A stretch of DNA of 38,973 nucleotides from Bacillota bacterium (GCA_023398575.1 JAEWSC010000082.1:1-38973); one strand, 5' to 3'. Shown: positions 25,107 to 33,259, counted from the first letter of the stretch. A program made the numbers and translations. Notes: generated by a model not told the origin, from the letters alone.

Positions 25107-26006
25107 TTAATGAGCGGACATAATGCGCCTGATTTTTCTGCTGTTTTCAAGAATGGGTGTATTTTTAATTGCACTTATCATTTTGTCAATATCATTGATA
25201 ATGGGGACCAATGCAATAATTATCACACCTTTAGCATAGTTTTTTCGGGTGAAGCTGAAGCGTTTTACACCAAGAGCCCGGCATGTCTCAAACAGCATTG
25301 CCTGACGTTGCCCCAAATTATCCAGTGTAATGTGAAAGCCTTCTTCCTTGGGTGTGACAACAACCGCAAGCCCCTGCTTCAAAAACATATTTTTGCTGCG
25401 CTCGGTTCCCAGCACACTGGTCACATACATATCATCCACATACAGTTCAGAACCATCAACGCGGATATTGCCTTGCTTTACAGTGCAAATATCTCCGACG
25501 CTTTTCCCTTTTGTTTGATGCCTGATAATCAGCGTCGTTGCAAGGCCCGTAGCAATACCAACTGGCACTTGCAAATAGAGTGTTTCTTTATTAACGACAT
25601 ACATCCCAAGAACAGCAATTAAGGCTGATACGAGAGAAATATAATGTCTGGCCTCGTATGTTTTGGCAATTCCGTCAATATATGCCATTCCACGTTTAGT
25701 AAATCCGATATGATCAAGCTTTTCGAGACTTTCTGCTTCTGTTTTCCGGATATCCCTGAAATGCTGTGTTGCAAGTGCAAGAAATGTGATAGCTGTAAAT
25801 TCCTTCTCTATCAAAGCTGGAATTGCGACAGCGCCAAGCGCTGATGCAATAAAGCCCGTTACAATACTATTAAACACTCCATTTGGAAAAGTCGGTGTCT
25901 GTCTGTAATCTACATAGAGCGTAATTGTCCTGGCAATCATGCCGGAGATGATGCCTGTGATAATCATTGCCGCGTACTCCGGACTGAGGATATCCTTACC
26001 ACCCAT
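25107..26006 (-). CDS. YIEGIA-family membrane protein
   Basis: 299 residues. The family motif appears as YIDGIAKTYEARHYISLVSA (about 108-127). The N-terminal half has three or four hydrophobic segments (about 12-30, 48-65, 120-140 and 143-160). The C-terminal half is soluble, with ICTVKQGNIRVDGSELYVDDMYV, then a region ending in basic residues. YIEGIA proteins are conserved across spore-forming Firmicutes and their role is poorly defined. The small partner gene follows in the same operon. The ribosome binding site GGTGAT precedes ATG 26006. Its presence supports a sporulating ancestry of the host. Confidence 0.85.
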   Translation of the reverse strand: MGGKDILSPEYAAMIITGIISGMIARTITLYVDYRQTPTFPNGVFNSIVTGFIASALGAVAIPALIEKEFTAITFLALATQHFRDIRKTEAESLEKLDHIGFTKRGMAYIDGIAKTYEARHYISLVSALIAVLGMYVVNKETLYLQVPVGIATGLATTLIIRHQTKGKSVGDICTVKQGNIRVDGSELYVDDMYVTSVLGTERSKNMFLKQGLAVVVTPKEEGFHITLDNLGQRQAMLFETCRALGVKRFSFTRKNYAKGVIIIALVPIINDIDKMISAIKNTPILENSRKIRRIMSAH

Positions 26007-26195
26007 CGAATATCACCGCATTTCTTAATCAGATCAGGTTTTGCGCTTATTCTTTAATAATTCTTTGTGAAATATGCGTGAAAATAGACTTGCACATCAT
26101 CCCGAATGAAAAGCAGAATTTATTTAATAATAATGGAGGACATTGTTTTTATAAGCTTTGGTTGCTGGATACACGAAAGGAAGATAGGGTAAAAA

Positions 26196-26843
26196 ATGAA
26201 AAAGAGCATGTGTTCAGTCCTTTTCTGGGGTGGATTGTGGGGAATGTCAGAGTCAACAGTATCCTATCTGGTGCATTTGTTTTTACCAGGGTTGGGATGG
26301 GCGTTTTATTTTCCTTTAGCTTACGGGTTCATGATGGGCGCTTATTGCCAAACAAGAAAAGCAACTGTTGTGATTTGTTGTGCATTGCTATCCGCAGCCA
26401 TAAAGCTTCTAAACCTGCCAATGGTGGCACGACTAGATTATGTGATCAATCCAGCTGTGGCCATTGTACTGGAAGGACTAGCAGTAAGCGTTGCGTTTAG
26501 ATGGTTAAGGAAAAGTGAAAATCCATGGACGAAATTTTGCATATTACCTTTGGCAGCCGGTGCGGGATGGAGGTTTCTCTATCTGTTGTATTTGCTGGCT
26601 GCACCGTTATGGATACAGGCTGTATCAGTTCTTTTTGATATACACGGATTGGTAAAATTTGTAACATTGGAGTTGTTGGGCAATACCATTCTCATCGCAC
26701 TATATTTATTGCTCTACGGGCACTTTCAAAAGCAGTTATCCATGCACCATAATATAAAGAAGAGTAGCCAATTTGGCTATGTTAACGGTATCACCGCTAT
26801 TGGCGCTGCGGGGCTGGCTGTTGTTTTTCAATGGTTGATGTAA
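26196..26843 (+). CDS. Uncharacterised integral membrane protein
   Basis: 215 residues with about six hydrophobic helices (about 5-30, 33-50, 55-75, 82-100, 118-140 and 150-175) plus a seventh at the C-terminus. N-terminal LFWGGLWGMSESTVSYLVHL and INPAVAIVLEGLAV look like conserved patches. I recall similar hypothetical proteins in other Firmicutes but cannot name a family. An ECF-type substrate component or another small transporter is possible and unproven. AGGAAG lies upstream of ATG. A competing frame at 26078-26500 overlaps in another phase and has no such site. Confidence 0.75.
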   Translation: MKKSMCSVLFWGGLWGMSESTVSYLVHLFLPGLGWAFYFPLAYGFMMGAYCQTRKATVVICCALLSAAIKLLNLPMVARLDYVINPAVAIVLEGLAVSVAFRWLRKSENPWTKFCILPLAAGAGWRFLYLLYLLAAPLWIQAVSVLFDIHGLVKFVTLELLGNTILIALYLLLYGHFQKQLSMHHNIKKSSQFGYVNGITAIGAAGLAVVFQWLM

Positions 26844-27008
26844 AGTGGCCAGCTTTAGGTTGCATATAACTGGGAATTGATGTCGCCGGGGAATGTTTGA
26901 TAAGTAATATGGATGTACACGATTATGCGGAAACAAGGTGCAAAGGAAAAAATGTGCGCAAAAAACTTCGCTCAAGGAAATAGATTATCACAATTGATGC
27001 ATGACTGC

Positions 27009-27142
27009 TCATTTTTTTCGATACAGCAATGGAGTCGTACCCTCCACGCGCTTGAAACACATGGAAACCCCCTTGTTTATGGTAACCATGCTGCATAGAA
27101 AGCCTGTGTCCACGTCACAAACATGATTTTCTGTCGTTTCCT
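27009..27142 (-). pseudogene. Remnant of an AraC-family DNA-binding domain
   Basis: Reading the minus strand to the TGA at 27009-27011 gives TTENHVCDVDTGFLCSM, then NKGVSMCFKRVEGTTPLLYR-KK-stop. This follows the consensus of the second HTH and the C-terminus of AraC regulators (LLxTTxxxVxDIAxxxGFxSxxxFxxxFKRxxGxTPxxYRKK). A stop lies just upstream in frame, and nothing recognisable precedes it, so only the last 45 or so codons survive. It is probably an old deletion product. Confidence 0.6.
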
Positions 27143-27260
27143 AAGTACCGGAGGATCTGCAAACCGTTGTTGTGTTTGGCTATATGATTGGTTTGATATA
27201 TTGATTTGCTCACTTGCCAATTCATTTTCACCAATTATCCAAACAAATATGGGGTTGTGA

Positions 27261-27266
27261 TATAAT
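27261..27266 (+). promoter_or_regulatory. Extended -10 element of the exoA promoter
   Basis: TGATATAAT, an extended -10 with perfect TATAAT, lies about 33 bases before ATG 27299. The -35 position is poor (TCCAAA), as is usual for extended -10 promoters. Confidence 0.6.
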
Positions 27267-27298
27267 AAAGACAAAAGCTGCATAAAGGAGAACTGTTC

Positions 27299-28048
27299 AT
27301 GAAAATGATTTCCTGGAACGTCAATGGCTTGCGCGCGAGCTTAAAAAGAGGGTTCATAGATATCTTTAAAACAATAGACGCGGACATCTTTTGCCTGCAG
27401 GAGACGAAAATGGAACAGGGGCAGGCAGAGTTAGATTTGACGGGTTATCAGGAATACTGGAACAGCGCCCAGAGAAAAGGGTATTCCGGCACTGCTGTTT
27501 TCACAAAAAGAGCGCCGCTGAGCGTAACATATGGCATCGGAATTGAAAAGCACGACCAGGAAGGCCGGGTCATAACACTGGAATTTGACGATTACTATTT
27601 TGTGAATATATATACCCCTAATTCCCAAAGGGAGCTTGTCCGTTTGGGCTATCGTATGGAATGGGAAGATGATTTGCGGAACTATCTTTTAGCGCTGGAT
27701 GCGAAAAAGCCCGTGATACTTTGCGGCGATCTAAATGTGGCGCATCAGGAAATCGATATTAAGAACGCAAAATCAAATCGCAAAAACGCGGGCTTTACAG
27801 ATGAAGAACGTGAGAAAATGACGATCCTCTTGAGCGCTGGATTTACGGATACGTTTAGAACGATGCACCCGGATGACCACGAAGCCTATTCCTGGTGGTC
27901 ACAGATGCCTGGCATACGGGAGCGGAATGTTGGCTGGCGTATCGATTATTTTCTTGTATCTAGGCGGATGATGCCTCAGGTAAAGGAAGCGTTTATATTA
28001 TCAAAAGTGTATGGCAGCGACCATTGTCCTGTCGGTATTGTTGTATAA
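27299..28048 (+). CDS. exoA: Exodeoxyribonuclease III (AP endonuclease)
   Basis: 249 residues, the usual length. All motifs of the Xth/ExoA family are visible: MKMISWNVNGLRA, FCLQETK, GYSGTAVFTK, NIYTPNSQ, LCGDLNVAH, DTFR, W-R-IDYFLVS and GSDHCPVGI at the end with the catalytic histidine. It cleaves abasic sites and removes 3' blocking groups in base-excision repair, in the cytosol. AAAGGAG lies eight bases before ATG. It is a single gene, with no close downstream partner. Confidence 0.96.
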   Translation: MKMISWNVNGLRASLKRGFIDIFKTIDADIFCLQETKMEQGQAELDLTGYQEYWNSAQRKGYSGTAVFTKRAPLSVTYGIGIEKHDQEGRVITLEFDDYYFVNIYTPNSQRELVRLGYRMEWEDDLRNYLLALDAKKPVILCGDLNVAHQEIDIKNAKSNRKNAGFTDEEREKMTILLSAGFTDTFRTMHPDDHEAYSWWSQMPGIRERNVGWRIDYFLVSRRMMPQVKEAFILSKVYGSDHCPVGIVV

Positions 28049-28245
28049 GGTCTAAAGAGTGACAGAATATAACCCCACTCAGTGTAGCCATATGTCACGT
28101 TTGCGTAAGGTTTGGATTTGCACGGGCTTGTTACGGAGGGTATGTGGAAGGAATCCACAGCCCCAATGATGGCTTTTATAAGCGGCCCGTAATATGAAGT
28201 AAAAGGCTTGAAAAGGGTAAACCTGGGGTAATTGCATATTATGAA
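28049..28245. other. Intergenic stretch after exoA
   Basis: No gene is supported. A hairpin TGTGGA/TCCACA (28143-28148, 28154-28159) sits in it, inside a looser GGGC/GCCC pairing. A minus-strand frame across the region (27976-28359) has no ribosome binding site and overlaps exoA. The stretch may be decayed mobile DNA. Confidence 0.35.
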
Positions 28246-28250
28246 GCAAC

Positions 28251-28284
28251 AAAAAAGCCTGGAATCGCTTTGCAGTTCCTGGCT
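28251..28284 (-). terminator. Rho-independent terminator, minus strand
   Basis: Minus strand: AGCCAGGAA (28276-28284) pairs with TTCCAGGCT (28256-28264) as 8 of 9 pairs around an 11-base loop, followed by six T (28251-28256). The nearest minus-strand gene is the AraC regulator ending at 28567; the transposase remnant lies between. Confidence 0.75.
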
Positions 28285-28309
28285 TTCTCTATGTCTGAAG
28301 GGACATTTT

Positions 28310-28552
28310 TTGATTAGAATACACCCAGTGCTGCACATGCGCCTGTGGAAGATGATCAAGATTCACTGTTCCAACTCCGAGAGGATATCGATGCAGACAA
28401 ACAGCTTCTGTTCTACGCCCCACGCCTTCAATTCATCGAAGAACATTCTCCAGAAGTACTCGCATTTGTTTTCGCTCATCCACATGCCCAGCCATCCTTA
28501 TGCTTACCGGTTCAATGCCTAGAGCTGAGTATACGGCCTTGTTCCCGCTCAT
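28310..28552 (-). pseudogene. Frameshifted fragment of an IS256/Mutator-family transposase
   Basis: Three successive minus-strand frames give KAVYSALGIE, then MSENKCEYFWRMFFDELKAW with GVEQKLFVCID after it, then LPQAHVQHWVYSNQ. In order these match the IS256 transposase core: KAVYxALGI, GxWxxExExxxFWxxVLxELKxRGVxDILxxCxDGL, FPQAxVQxCIVHQIR. The DDE-bearing region is broken by at least two frameshifts and both ends are missing, so it is inactive. It starts directly after the stop of the AraC gene. Confidence 0.75.
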
Positions 28553-28566
28553 CCTTCGCCGTAAGT

Positions 28567-29421
28567 TTATCCGCTAATCTCCGTGGAAACCTTTTTGCGA
28601 TAGGACTGCGGTGTAATGGTGTAGCGCGCCCTGAAGCTTTGTATAAAGTTGTTGACGTTTGAAAAGCCCACCTGCATGGCAATGTCTTGGATTGTATCAT
28701 TGCTTGATTCCAGAAGCTTTCGCGCGTTGGCAAGTCTCAGATTGGTGAGGTACTTGCGTGGGCTCAAGCCGATTTGTTGTGTAAAACAATGCGTCAGATA
28801 GTTGGGGTGGACATAGTGCTGTTTTGCCATGTCCTGTATGGTAATTTGCTGGGCGTAGTGTTCGTCGATATAGTTATGCACTCTGGCAACCAAGGTGTTG
28901 TTGCTAGCGCCGTTCATTATGAAAAAGTCAGGATGTTGACTGCGCAGCTCGCAAAACAAGAGGCTAAAGAGGCATCGAATGTGAAAATCCATGTTGAGGT
29001 TATCCGCGACGTTTTGAAGCTGTACGGCTTCGATGCGCTCAAAAATTTTTTCAATGTCCGCTTCCAATTTAGATACATTTAAAAATCGCGGGGTTGGCTC
29101 CTTTTCACCATCATCATTGAGGATGTATGCCTGGAAGGGCGAGAGCAGAGAGGGGGCGTCTAGCCATTCTGCCGCTTGATGCGCGGGGATGCTGATGAAA
29201 TACCTTTCATAGGGATATTCTACATTCTTTACTCCGTGTTGGATGCCGCGCGGCATAAAAATCAGCGTCTTGGGCACAACCTTCACCGTTTTCACTATAC
29301 CTTGTGCTGTCGTGTAACAAAAATCATACGTACCACAGATACAATAGGTAATTTCATATTCTGTATGAAAGTGCATGAAAAAGTCTGGCAGCTTGTGAGA
29401 ATGTTTAAATATGACCATCAT
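28567..29421 (-). CDS. AraC-family transcriptional regulator with N-terminal cupin domain
   Basis: 284 residues. The N-terminal half is a cupin-like ligand domain (HFHTEYEITYCICGTYDF near 17-34, MPRGIQHGV near 56-64). Residues about 182-280 hold two HTH motifs: ITIQDMAKQHYVHPNYLTHCF, then the LRLANARKLLESS linker, then IQDIAMQVGFSNVNNFIQSF and TPQSYRKK. Such regulators usually sense a sugar and activate an adjacent transport operon; the permease operon here is divergent. The start may be 29421 or the next codon 29418, which is better spaced from GGAG. Its terminator seems displaced by a transposase fragment. Confidence 0.92.
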   Translation of the reverse strand: MMVIFKHSHKLPDFFMHFHTEYEITYCICGTYDFCYTTAQGIVKTVKVVPKTLIFMPRGIQHGVKNVEYPYERYFISIPAHQAAEWLDAPSLLSPFQAYILNDDGEKEPTPRFLNVSKLEADIEKIFERIEAVQLQNVADNLNMDFHIRCLFSLLFCELRSQHPDFFIMNGASNNTLVARVHNYIDEHYAQQITIQDMAKQHYVHPNYLTHCFTQQIGLSPRKYLTNLRLANARKLLESSNDTIQDIAMQVGFSNVNNFIQSFRARYTITPQSYRKKVSTEISG

Positions 29422-29501
29422 TTTCTCCTTGACAAGTGTCCCTTACAGGCAGTCTCGTAAACTCAATAATACGGCATGAGATTTTAAGGTAACGGGCAAA
29501 G

Positions 29502-29536
29502 GCGCATTATATTAGATCAGGTATTATATACTGCGC
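29502..29536. promoter_or_regulatory. Candidate AraC operator in the divergent region
   Basis: GCGCA and TGCGC flank two copies of ATTATAT (or TATTA-ATATA-type half-sites), with 25 bases between the GC-rich arms. It lies between the AraC gene and the LplB-like permease gene, where activator sites are expected. AraC proteins often bind direct repeats. Confidence 0.3.
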
Positions 29537-29593
29537 AGTTTTATTTGTTAGTATAACAGTCTTCCTTCTTCCACACAAGTGTTTTCATAAATA

Positions 29594-29623
29594 TTGAATG
29601 CTAAAAGTGTTTGGTAATATACA
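29594..29623 (+). promoter_or_regulatory. Candidate promoter of the permease/GH105 operon
   Basis: TTGAAT (29594-29599), an 18-base spacer and TATACA (29618-29623). This is below consensus strength, as expected for an activator-dependent promoter. The first gene starts at 29787, so the leader would be about 155 bases. Confidence 0.4.
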
Positions 29624-29786
29624 ATGTGCATAAAGCAAGTCGGGCATGCCTGCCGCACCTAAATCAAAGCTCCGTTTTCAAAGAAAGCAGAAAACATATA
29701 TTTGTCTATCGATTCCATATATCTTTTCGCCAATAATGCCTGTATTATTGGGGATACAAAGCAAAGTGATATCACATGGAAACGAG

Positions 29787-30737
29787 ATGATAAGAAGCAT
29801 GAGCATGATGGGTTCCGTACGTCGGCGACAGCATTTTTCAAAATTCCTTCAAGAAATTGTGCAACACAAATGGCTTTATGTAATGCTCATTATTCCGGTG
29901 GTACTGATTTTTCTCTTTTCGTATATGCCCATGGGTGGCGTTACGATTGCGTTCAAGGACTACAACATGTTCAAAGGGGTTTGGGGCAGTGAATGGGTAG
30001 GTCTCAAATACTTCAGGCAGGTTTTCTCCTTTACGCAGTTCTGGGATTCTGTACGCAACATGCTGGTGCTCAACGTTGTGGGCCTAGTTCTCGGCTTTCC
30101 GGCACCGATCATTCTGGCATTGTTCCTCAACGAAATCAAGCAGCGCCATTTTAAAAAGACCGTTCAGACGGTCATGTACATGCCACACTTTATCTCGTGG
30201 GTTGTCGTCGGCGGCATGATGTATCAGCTCTTTGCTTCATCGGGGTTTGTCAACAGCATCTTGAACATGTTTGGCGTGTCGACCGTTCCCTTCCTTTCAA
30301 GCAACGGTTGGTGGATATTTACCTATTTTTTTACCGGCCTATGGAAGTCGATCGGATGGAACACCATCATCTACCTCTCCGCGATGACAGGCATTGACCA
30401 GCAGATTTACGAGGCGGCCAGAGTAGACGGCTGCTCCAGATTCCGCATGATGATCTCCATCACCATGCCCAGCATCCTCAACACCATCATGATTATGCTG
30501 ATCCTCGCCATTGGCGGCCTTGCCAGTATTGGGTTTGAACAACCCTTTGTCATGCAGAACAGCGTCGTCATGGAGGTCTCGGACGTCGTATCAACCTACG
30601 TGTACCGCGTGGGTATTAAGCAGGCAAAGTTCAGCATCGGTACGGCGGTCGGCCTCGCACAATCGGTTATCAACTTTATCCTGGTGATTTCGGCCAATAC
30701 CATCAGCCGCCGCATCACAGGCGAGAGTATCTGGTAA
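29787..30737 (+). CDS. LplB-like ABC permease for oligosaccharides
   Basis: 316 residues from ATG 29787 (MIRSMSMMG), a usual length for LplB/YtcP-type permeases. The frame is open 47 codons further upstream, but that part is not conserved-looking. Six membrane helices begin at HKWLYVMLIIPVVLIFLFSY. The N-terminal region PMGGVTIAFKDYN and the EAA loop IYEAARVDGCSRFRMMISITMP mark the CUT1 subgroup linked with complex plant-polysaccharide uptake in B. subtilis. The C-terminus is NTISRRITGESIW, the subgroup tail. It works with the next permease. Confidence 0.92.
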   Translation: MIRSMSMMGSVRRRQHFSKFLQEIVQHKWLYVMLIIPVVLIFLFSYMPMGGVTIAFKDYNMFKGVWGSEWVGLKYFRQVFSFTQFWDSVRNMLVLNVVGLVLGFPAPIILALFLNEIKQRHFKKTVQTVMYMPHFISWVVVGGMMYQLFASSGFVNSILNMFGVSTVPFLSSNGWWIFTYFFTGLWKSIGWNTIIYLSAMTGIDQQIYEAARVDGCSRFRMMISITMPSILNTIMIMLILAIGGLASIGFEQPFVMQNSVVMEVSDVVSTYVYRVGIKQAKFSIGTAVGLAQSVINFILVISANTISRRITGESIW

Positions 30738-30753
30738 AGGAGGGGAGCGTATT

Positions 30754-31626
30754 ATGAGAGAGTCCAGAGGAGACCGCATATTTAATGGATTTACCATCTG
30801 CATTGTCATTCTGGTTGCGCTTGCATGCCTGCTTCCTTTCCTATACATCGTTGCAGTATCGTTTTCTGGCAAGAACGCTGTACTGCGCAGTGAAGTTTTC
30901 CTGTGGCCGGTTGAGTTCGATCTTAAGGCGTACAGGGCTGTGTTCAACTCCAGCTCGCTGATACGCTCCATGTGGTTTACCATAGGGCTTACGACCGTCT
31001 ATACGTTCATCAGCCTTTTTGTAACTGTTCTGTGTGCCTATCCGCTCTCGCGCCCCTATCTTGTCATGCGCAAGCCGTTGATGGTGTACGTCCTGCTCAC
31101 GATGTATTTTTCAGGCGGCATGATTCCGATTTTTCTAAACATCAACGATTTAGGCTTGATTGATTCTCCATGGGCGCTGATACTGCCCAGTTGCCTGTCC
31201 ATTTACAACATGATCCTGATGCGAAGTTTCTTCGTTGGCATGCCAAAGGAGCTGGAAGAATCCGCCTTTGTCGATGGTGCAAATGATATGGTCGTCCTAT
31301 GGCACATTATTCTTCCGCTTTCCAAGGCAGCGCTTGCGACGATCGGCCTGTTCTACGCAGTATCCCGGTGGAATGGGTTTATGGATTCACTACTCTACAT
31401 CAACGATGAATCTATGTATACGGTTCAGGTGCGTCTGCGTCAACTGATTCTGGCAAGTCAAGTTACACAGATGATGGAAGACGTTCCGGAATACAAAACC
31501 GACCTGATTGGCGAAACCATAAAATCAGCATGCTTGGTCTTCAGCATGATCCCCATCATCATCCTTTACCCCTGGCTGCAAAAGTACTTTGTCAAGGGCG
31601 TTATGATCGGGTCGATCAAGGGTTAA
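30754..31626 (+). CDS. LplC-like ABC permease, second subunit
   Basis: 290 residues, six membrane helices, with AAAGGAGGGG before ATG 30754. The EAA loop reads ELEESAFVDGANDMVVLWHI, and the protein ends in YFVKGVMIGSIKG, the hallmark of LplC/YtcP-type subunits. A loop of about 40 residues before the last helix contains TDLIGETIKSA. It dimerises with the upstream permease. No ATPase gene accompanies it, as in B. subtilis ytcQ-ytePQ, where MsmX serves several importers. Confidence 0.93.
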   Translation: MRESRGDRIFNGFTICIVILVALACLLPFLYIVAVSFSGKNAVLRSEVFLWPVEFDLKAYRAVFNSSSLIRSMWFTIGLTTVYTFISLFVTVLCAYPLSRPYLVMRKPLMVYVLLTMYFSGGMIPIFLNINDLGLIDSPWALILPSCLSIYNMILMRSFFVGMPKELEESAFVDGANDMVVLWHIILPLSKAALATIGLFYAVSRWNGFMDSLLYINDESMYTVQVRLRQLILASQVTQMMEDVPEYKTDLIGETIKSACLVFSMIPIIILYPWLQKYFVKGVMIGSIKG

Positions 31627-31628
31627 TC

Positions 31629-31646
31629 ATGCCGCGGGTGCGGCAT
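31629..31646 (+). other. Intercistronic hairpin before the second binding-protein gene
   Basis: ATGCCGC and GCGGCAT form a perfect 7-bp stem with the tetraloop GGGT, between the LplC-like stop and the binding-protein ribosome binding site GGGAGGA. There is no T-run, so an mRNA-stabilising or processing stem is likely. Confidence 0.55.
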
Positions 31647-31672
31647 AGAAATATCAACAGGGAGGAAGAAAA

Positions 31673-33244
31673 ATGAAACGGATCCTCAGTGTAATGTTGG
31701 CCTTGGTACTCCTGCTGGGCGTAATGCCCATGCCGGCTATGGCAGCCGACATGATCACCCTCAAGGTTGGTGTGTATGAACGAGGCAACACCACCAACAC
31801 CTACGGCACCGCGACGGACAATTACTGGACACGCTGGATGCAGAAGGAATTTGGCGATCCCAACAACATCAAACTCGAATACATCCCGATTCCCCGTGCC
31901 GAAGACACCGCGAAGATTAACACCATGATGGCTTCCGGCACCGCACCTGACATCATCTTTTCCTACGACACAAACATGATCCTTGGCTACGGCCGTGACG
32001 GCGGCTTGACAGATCTGGGTGATCTGATTGAGCAGTATGGCCCGAATATCAAGGAGAACCTCAAGGCCTCCCTGCCCTATGGCATGTACAAGGGCACGCA
32101 GTATGCGATTCCTGCGCTGCGTTCGATGATCGGCCGCTACACCAATTTCATCCGCAAGGATTGGCTGGATGCGAAGGGCATTGAGCTTGAAGTGAACGAA
32201 AACGGCTACTATCACATGAGCGTTGAAGATTATGAAAAGCTCGTGTACGACGCAAAGTCCTGGGACATCGACAAGACGGGTATGGAAATGTACCCCGTTG
32301 GCCTGGCTGGCGCGCACTACGCGACACAGACCATGCCCCTCATCTTCGCGTTTGTTGACAAAGCGCAAGTGACGGAAGAAATGGTCGCCTCCACGCCGCA
32401 GATGATGTGGCCTGGCTTCAAAGAAGGCGTTCGCTTCCTTAATAAGCTTTACAACGACAAGCTCATCGATCCTGACTTCATGGTTGATACCGACACGGCG
32501 CTCCCTTCGCTCAACGCGATGGTCTCTACAGGCCGTACGCTTTCCATGCCGCAGGATGACATGTACAAGGATGGCATCATCGCTTTGTATGAAACCAAGC
32601 CCGAAGCGGAGTTTGTGGGCCTGCAGATCGACAACATCCACGGCGAGCAGATCATAAACGTCTACCAGCCTATCGGTATGTTCATCGCGGTACCCGCGAC
32701 CTGCAAAAACCCAGAAGCGGCTGTCAAGTACATCGACTTCTTGGCGGATCTTGATACCTACAAGGTGCTCGCCCATGGCCTTGAAGGCATCCACTACAAT
32801 ATGGTTGACGGCGAACCCAAAGTGATTGCATACACCGAAGAGGAGATCAAAAAGGGCGAAGGCCTTGAGCGCATCACTTGCGGCGATATGAACCTCGCGT
32901 ATAACGGTTCCCCGCTTGGCTACAAAAATGTTCCGTCCAAGCCCACTGTCCCGTACATCCGGGCTGCTGCACTCTATGACATCACACGTGAAATGAGCAA
33001 GGTTGGCGGCGTTGCAGATTACTTCTTTGCCGGAATCAAGACCGAAGCTCAGGAAATGTACGATGGCCTGATTACCAACCTTGATGACAAGCATCCGCTG
33101 GCGATGCTCATCTCAGCGCCCGCCGATCAGTTCGACGCGTTATATGATGCCGAAATGAACAAGTGGCTCGAGCAGGGTGGACAGGAAATCATTGATCAGA
33201 AGCTGGAACTGTACAAAGAGCTGGAAGCTGCCAAAGCGCAGTAA
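31673..33244 (+). CDS. Extracellular solute-binding protein of LplA/LipO type, without lipobox
   Basis: 523 residues, the long form typical for partners of LplBC permeases. The signal peptide ends at PAMAA-D (signal peptidase I-like) and has no lipobox cysteine. After it come ITLKVGVYERG, the substrate-lobe segment RWMQKEFGDPNNIKLEYIPI, GTAPDIIFSYD, a Q-Y-A-I-P-A motif followed by R-K-D-W-L-D, and DGEPKVI near residue 380. The gene follows the two permeases and precedes two intracellular carbohydrate enzymes. A 492-codon frame lies antisense to it and is a codon-usage shadow. Confidence 0.93.
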   Translation: MKRILSVMLALVLLLGVMPMPAMAADMITLKVGVYERGNTTNTYGTATDNYWTRWMQKEFGDPNNIKLEYIPIPRAEDTAKINTMMASGTAPDIIFSYDTNMILGYGRDGGLTDLGDLIEQYGPNIKENLKASLPYGMYKGTQYAIPALRSMIGRYTNFIRKDWLDAKGIELEVNENGYYHMSVEDYEKLVYDAKSWDIDKTGMEMYPVGLAGAHYATQTMPLIFAFVDKAQVTEEMVASTPQMMWPGFKEGVRFLNKLYNDKLIDPDFMVDTDTALPSLNAMVSTGRTLSMPQDDMYKDGIIALYETKPEAEFVGLQIDNIHGEQIINVYQPIGMFIAVPATCKNPEAAVKYIDFLADLDTYKVLAHGLEGIHYNMVDGEPKVIAYTEEEIKKGEGLERITCGDMNLAYNGSPLGYKNVPSKPTVPYIRAAALYDITREMSKVGGVADYFFAGIKTEAQEMYDGLITNLDDKHPLAMLISAPADQFDALYDAEMNKWLEQGGQEIIDQKLELYKELEAAKAQ

Positions 33245-33259
33245 GCAATGTATACCATT

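Larger units (their letters stand above)
26844..27298. other. Gene-poor stretch with decayed sequence upstream of exoA
   Basis: AT-rich. Three short frames of 60-80 codons occur, without ribosome binding sites or recognisable products. The recognisable content is an AraC-type C-terminal remnant on the minus strand (27009-27142) and the exoA promoter near 27261. Confidence 0.5.

Noticed and set aside
26078..26500. 140-codon plus-strand frame overlapping the orphan membrane protein
   Set aside because: It has no ribosome binding site and an implausible composition. The other phase encodes a coherent membrane protein with a good site.
28049..28245. Possible structured RNA after exoA
   Set aside because: Only one short hairpin and a loose outer pairing can be drawn by eye, with no known riboswitch or small-RNA motif.
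31616..33094. 492-codon open frame on the minus strand
   Set aside because: It is exactly antisense to a well-supported solute-binding protein gene with a ribosome binding site and signal peptide. The composition is His/Val/Arg-rich and matches no protein; it is a shadow of codon usage.
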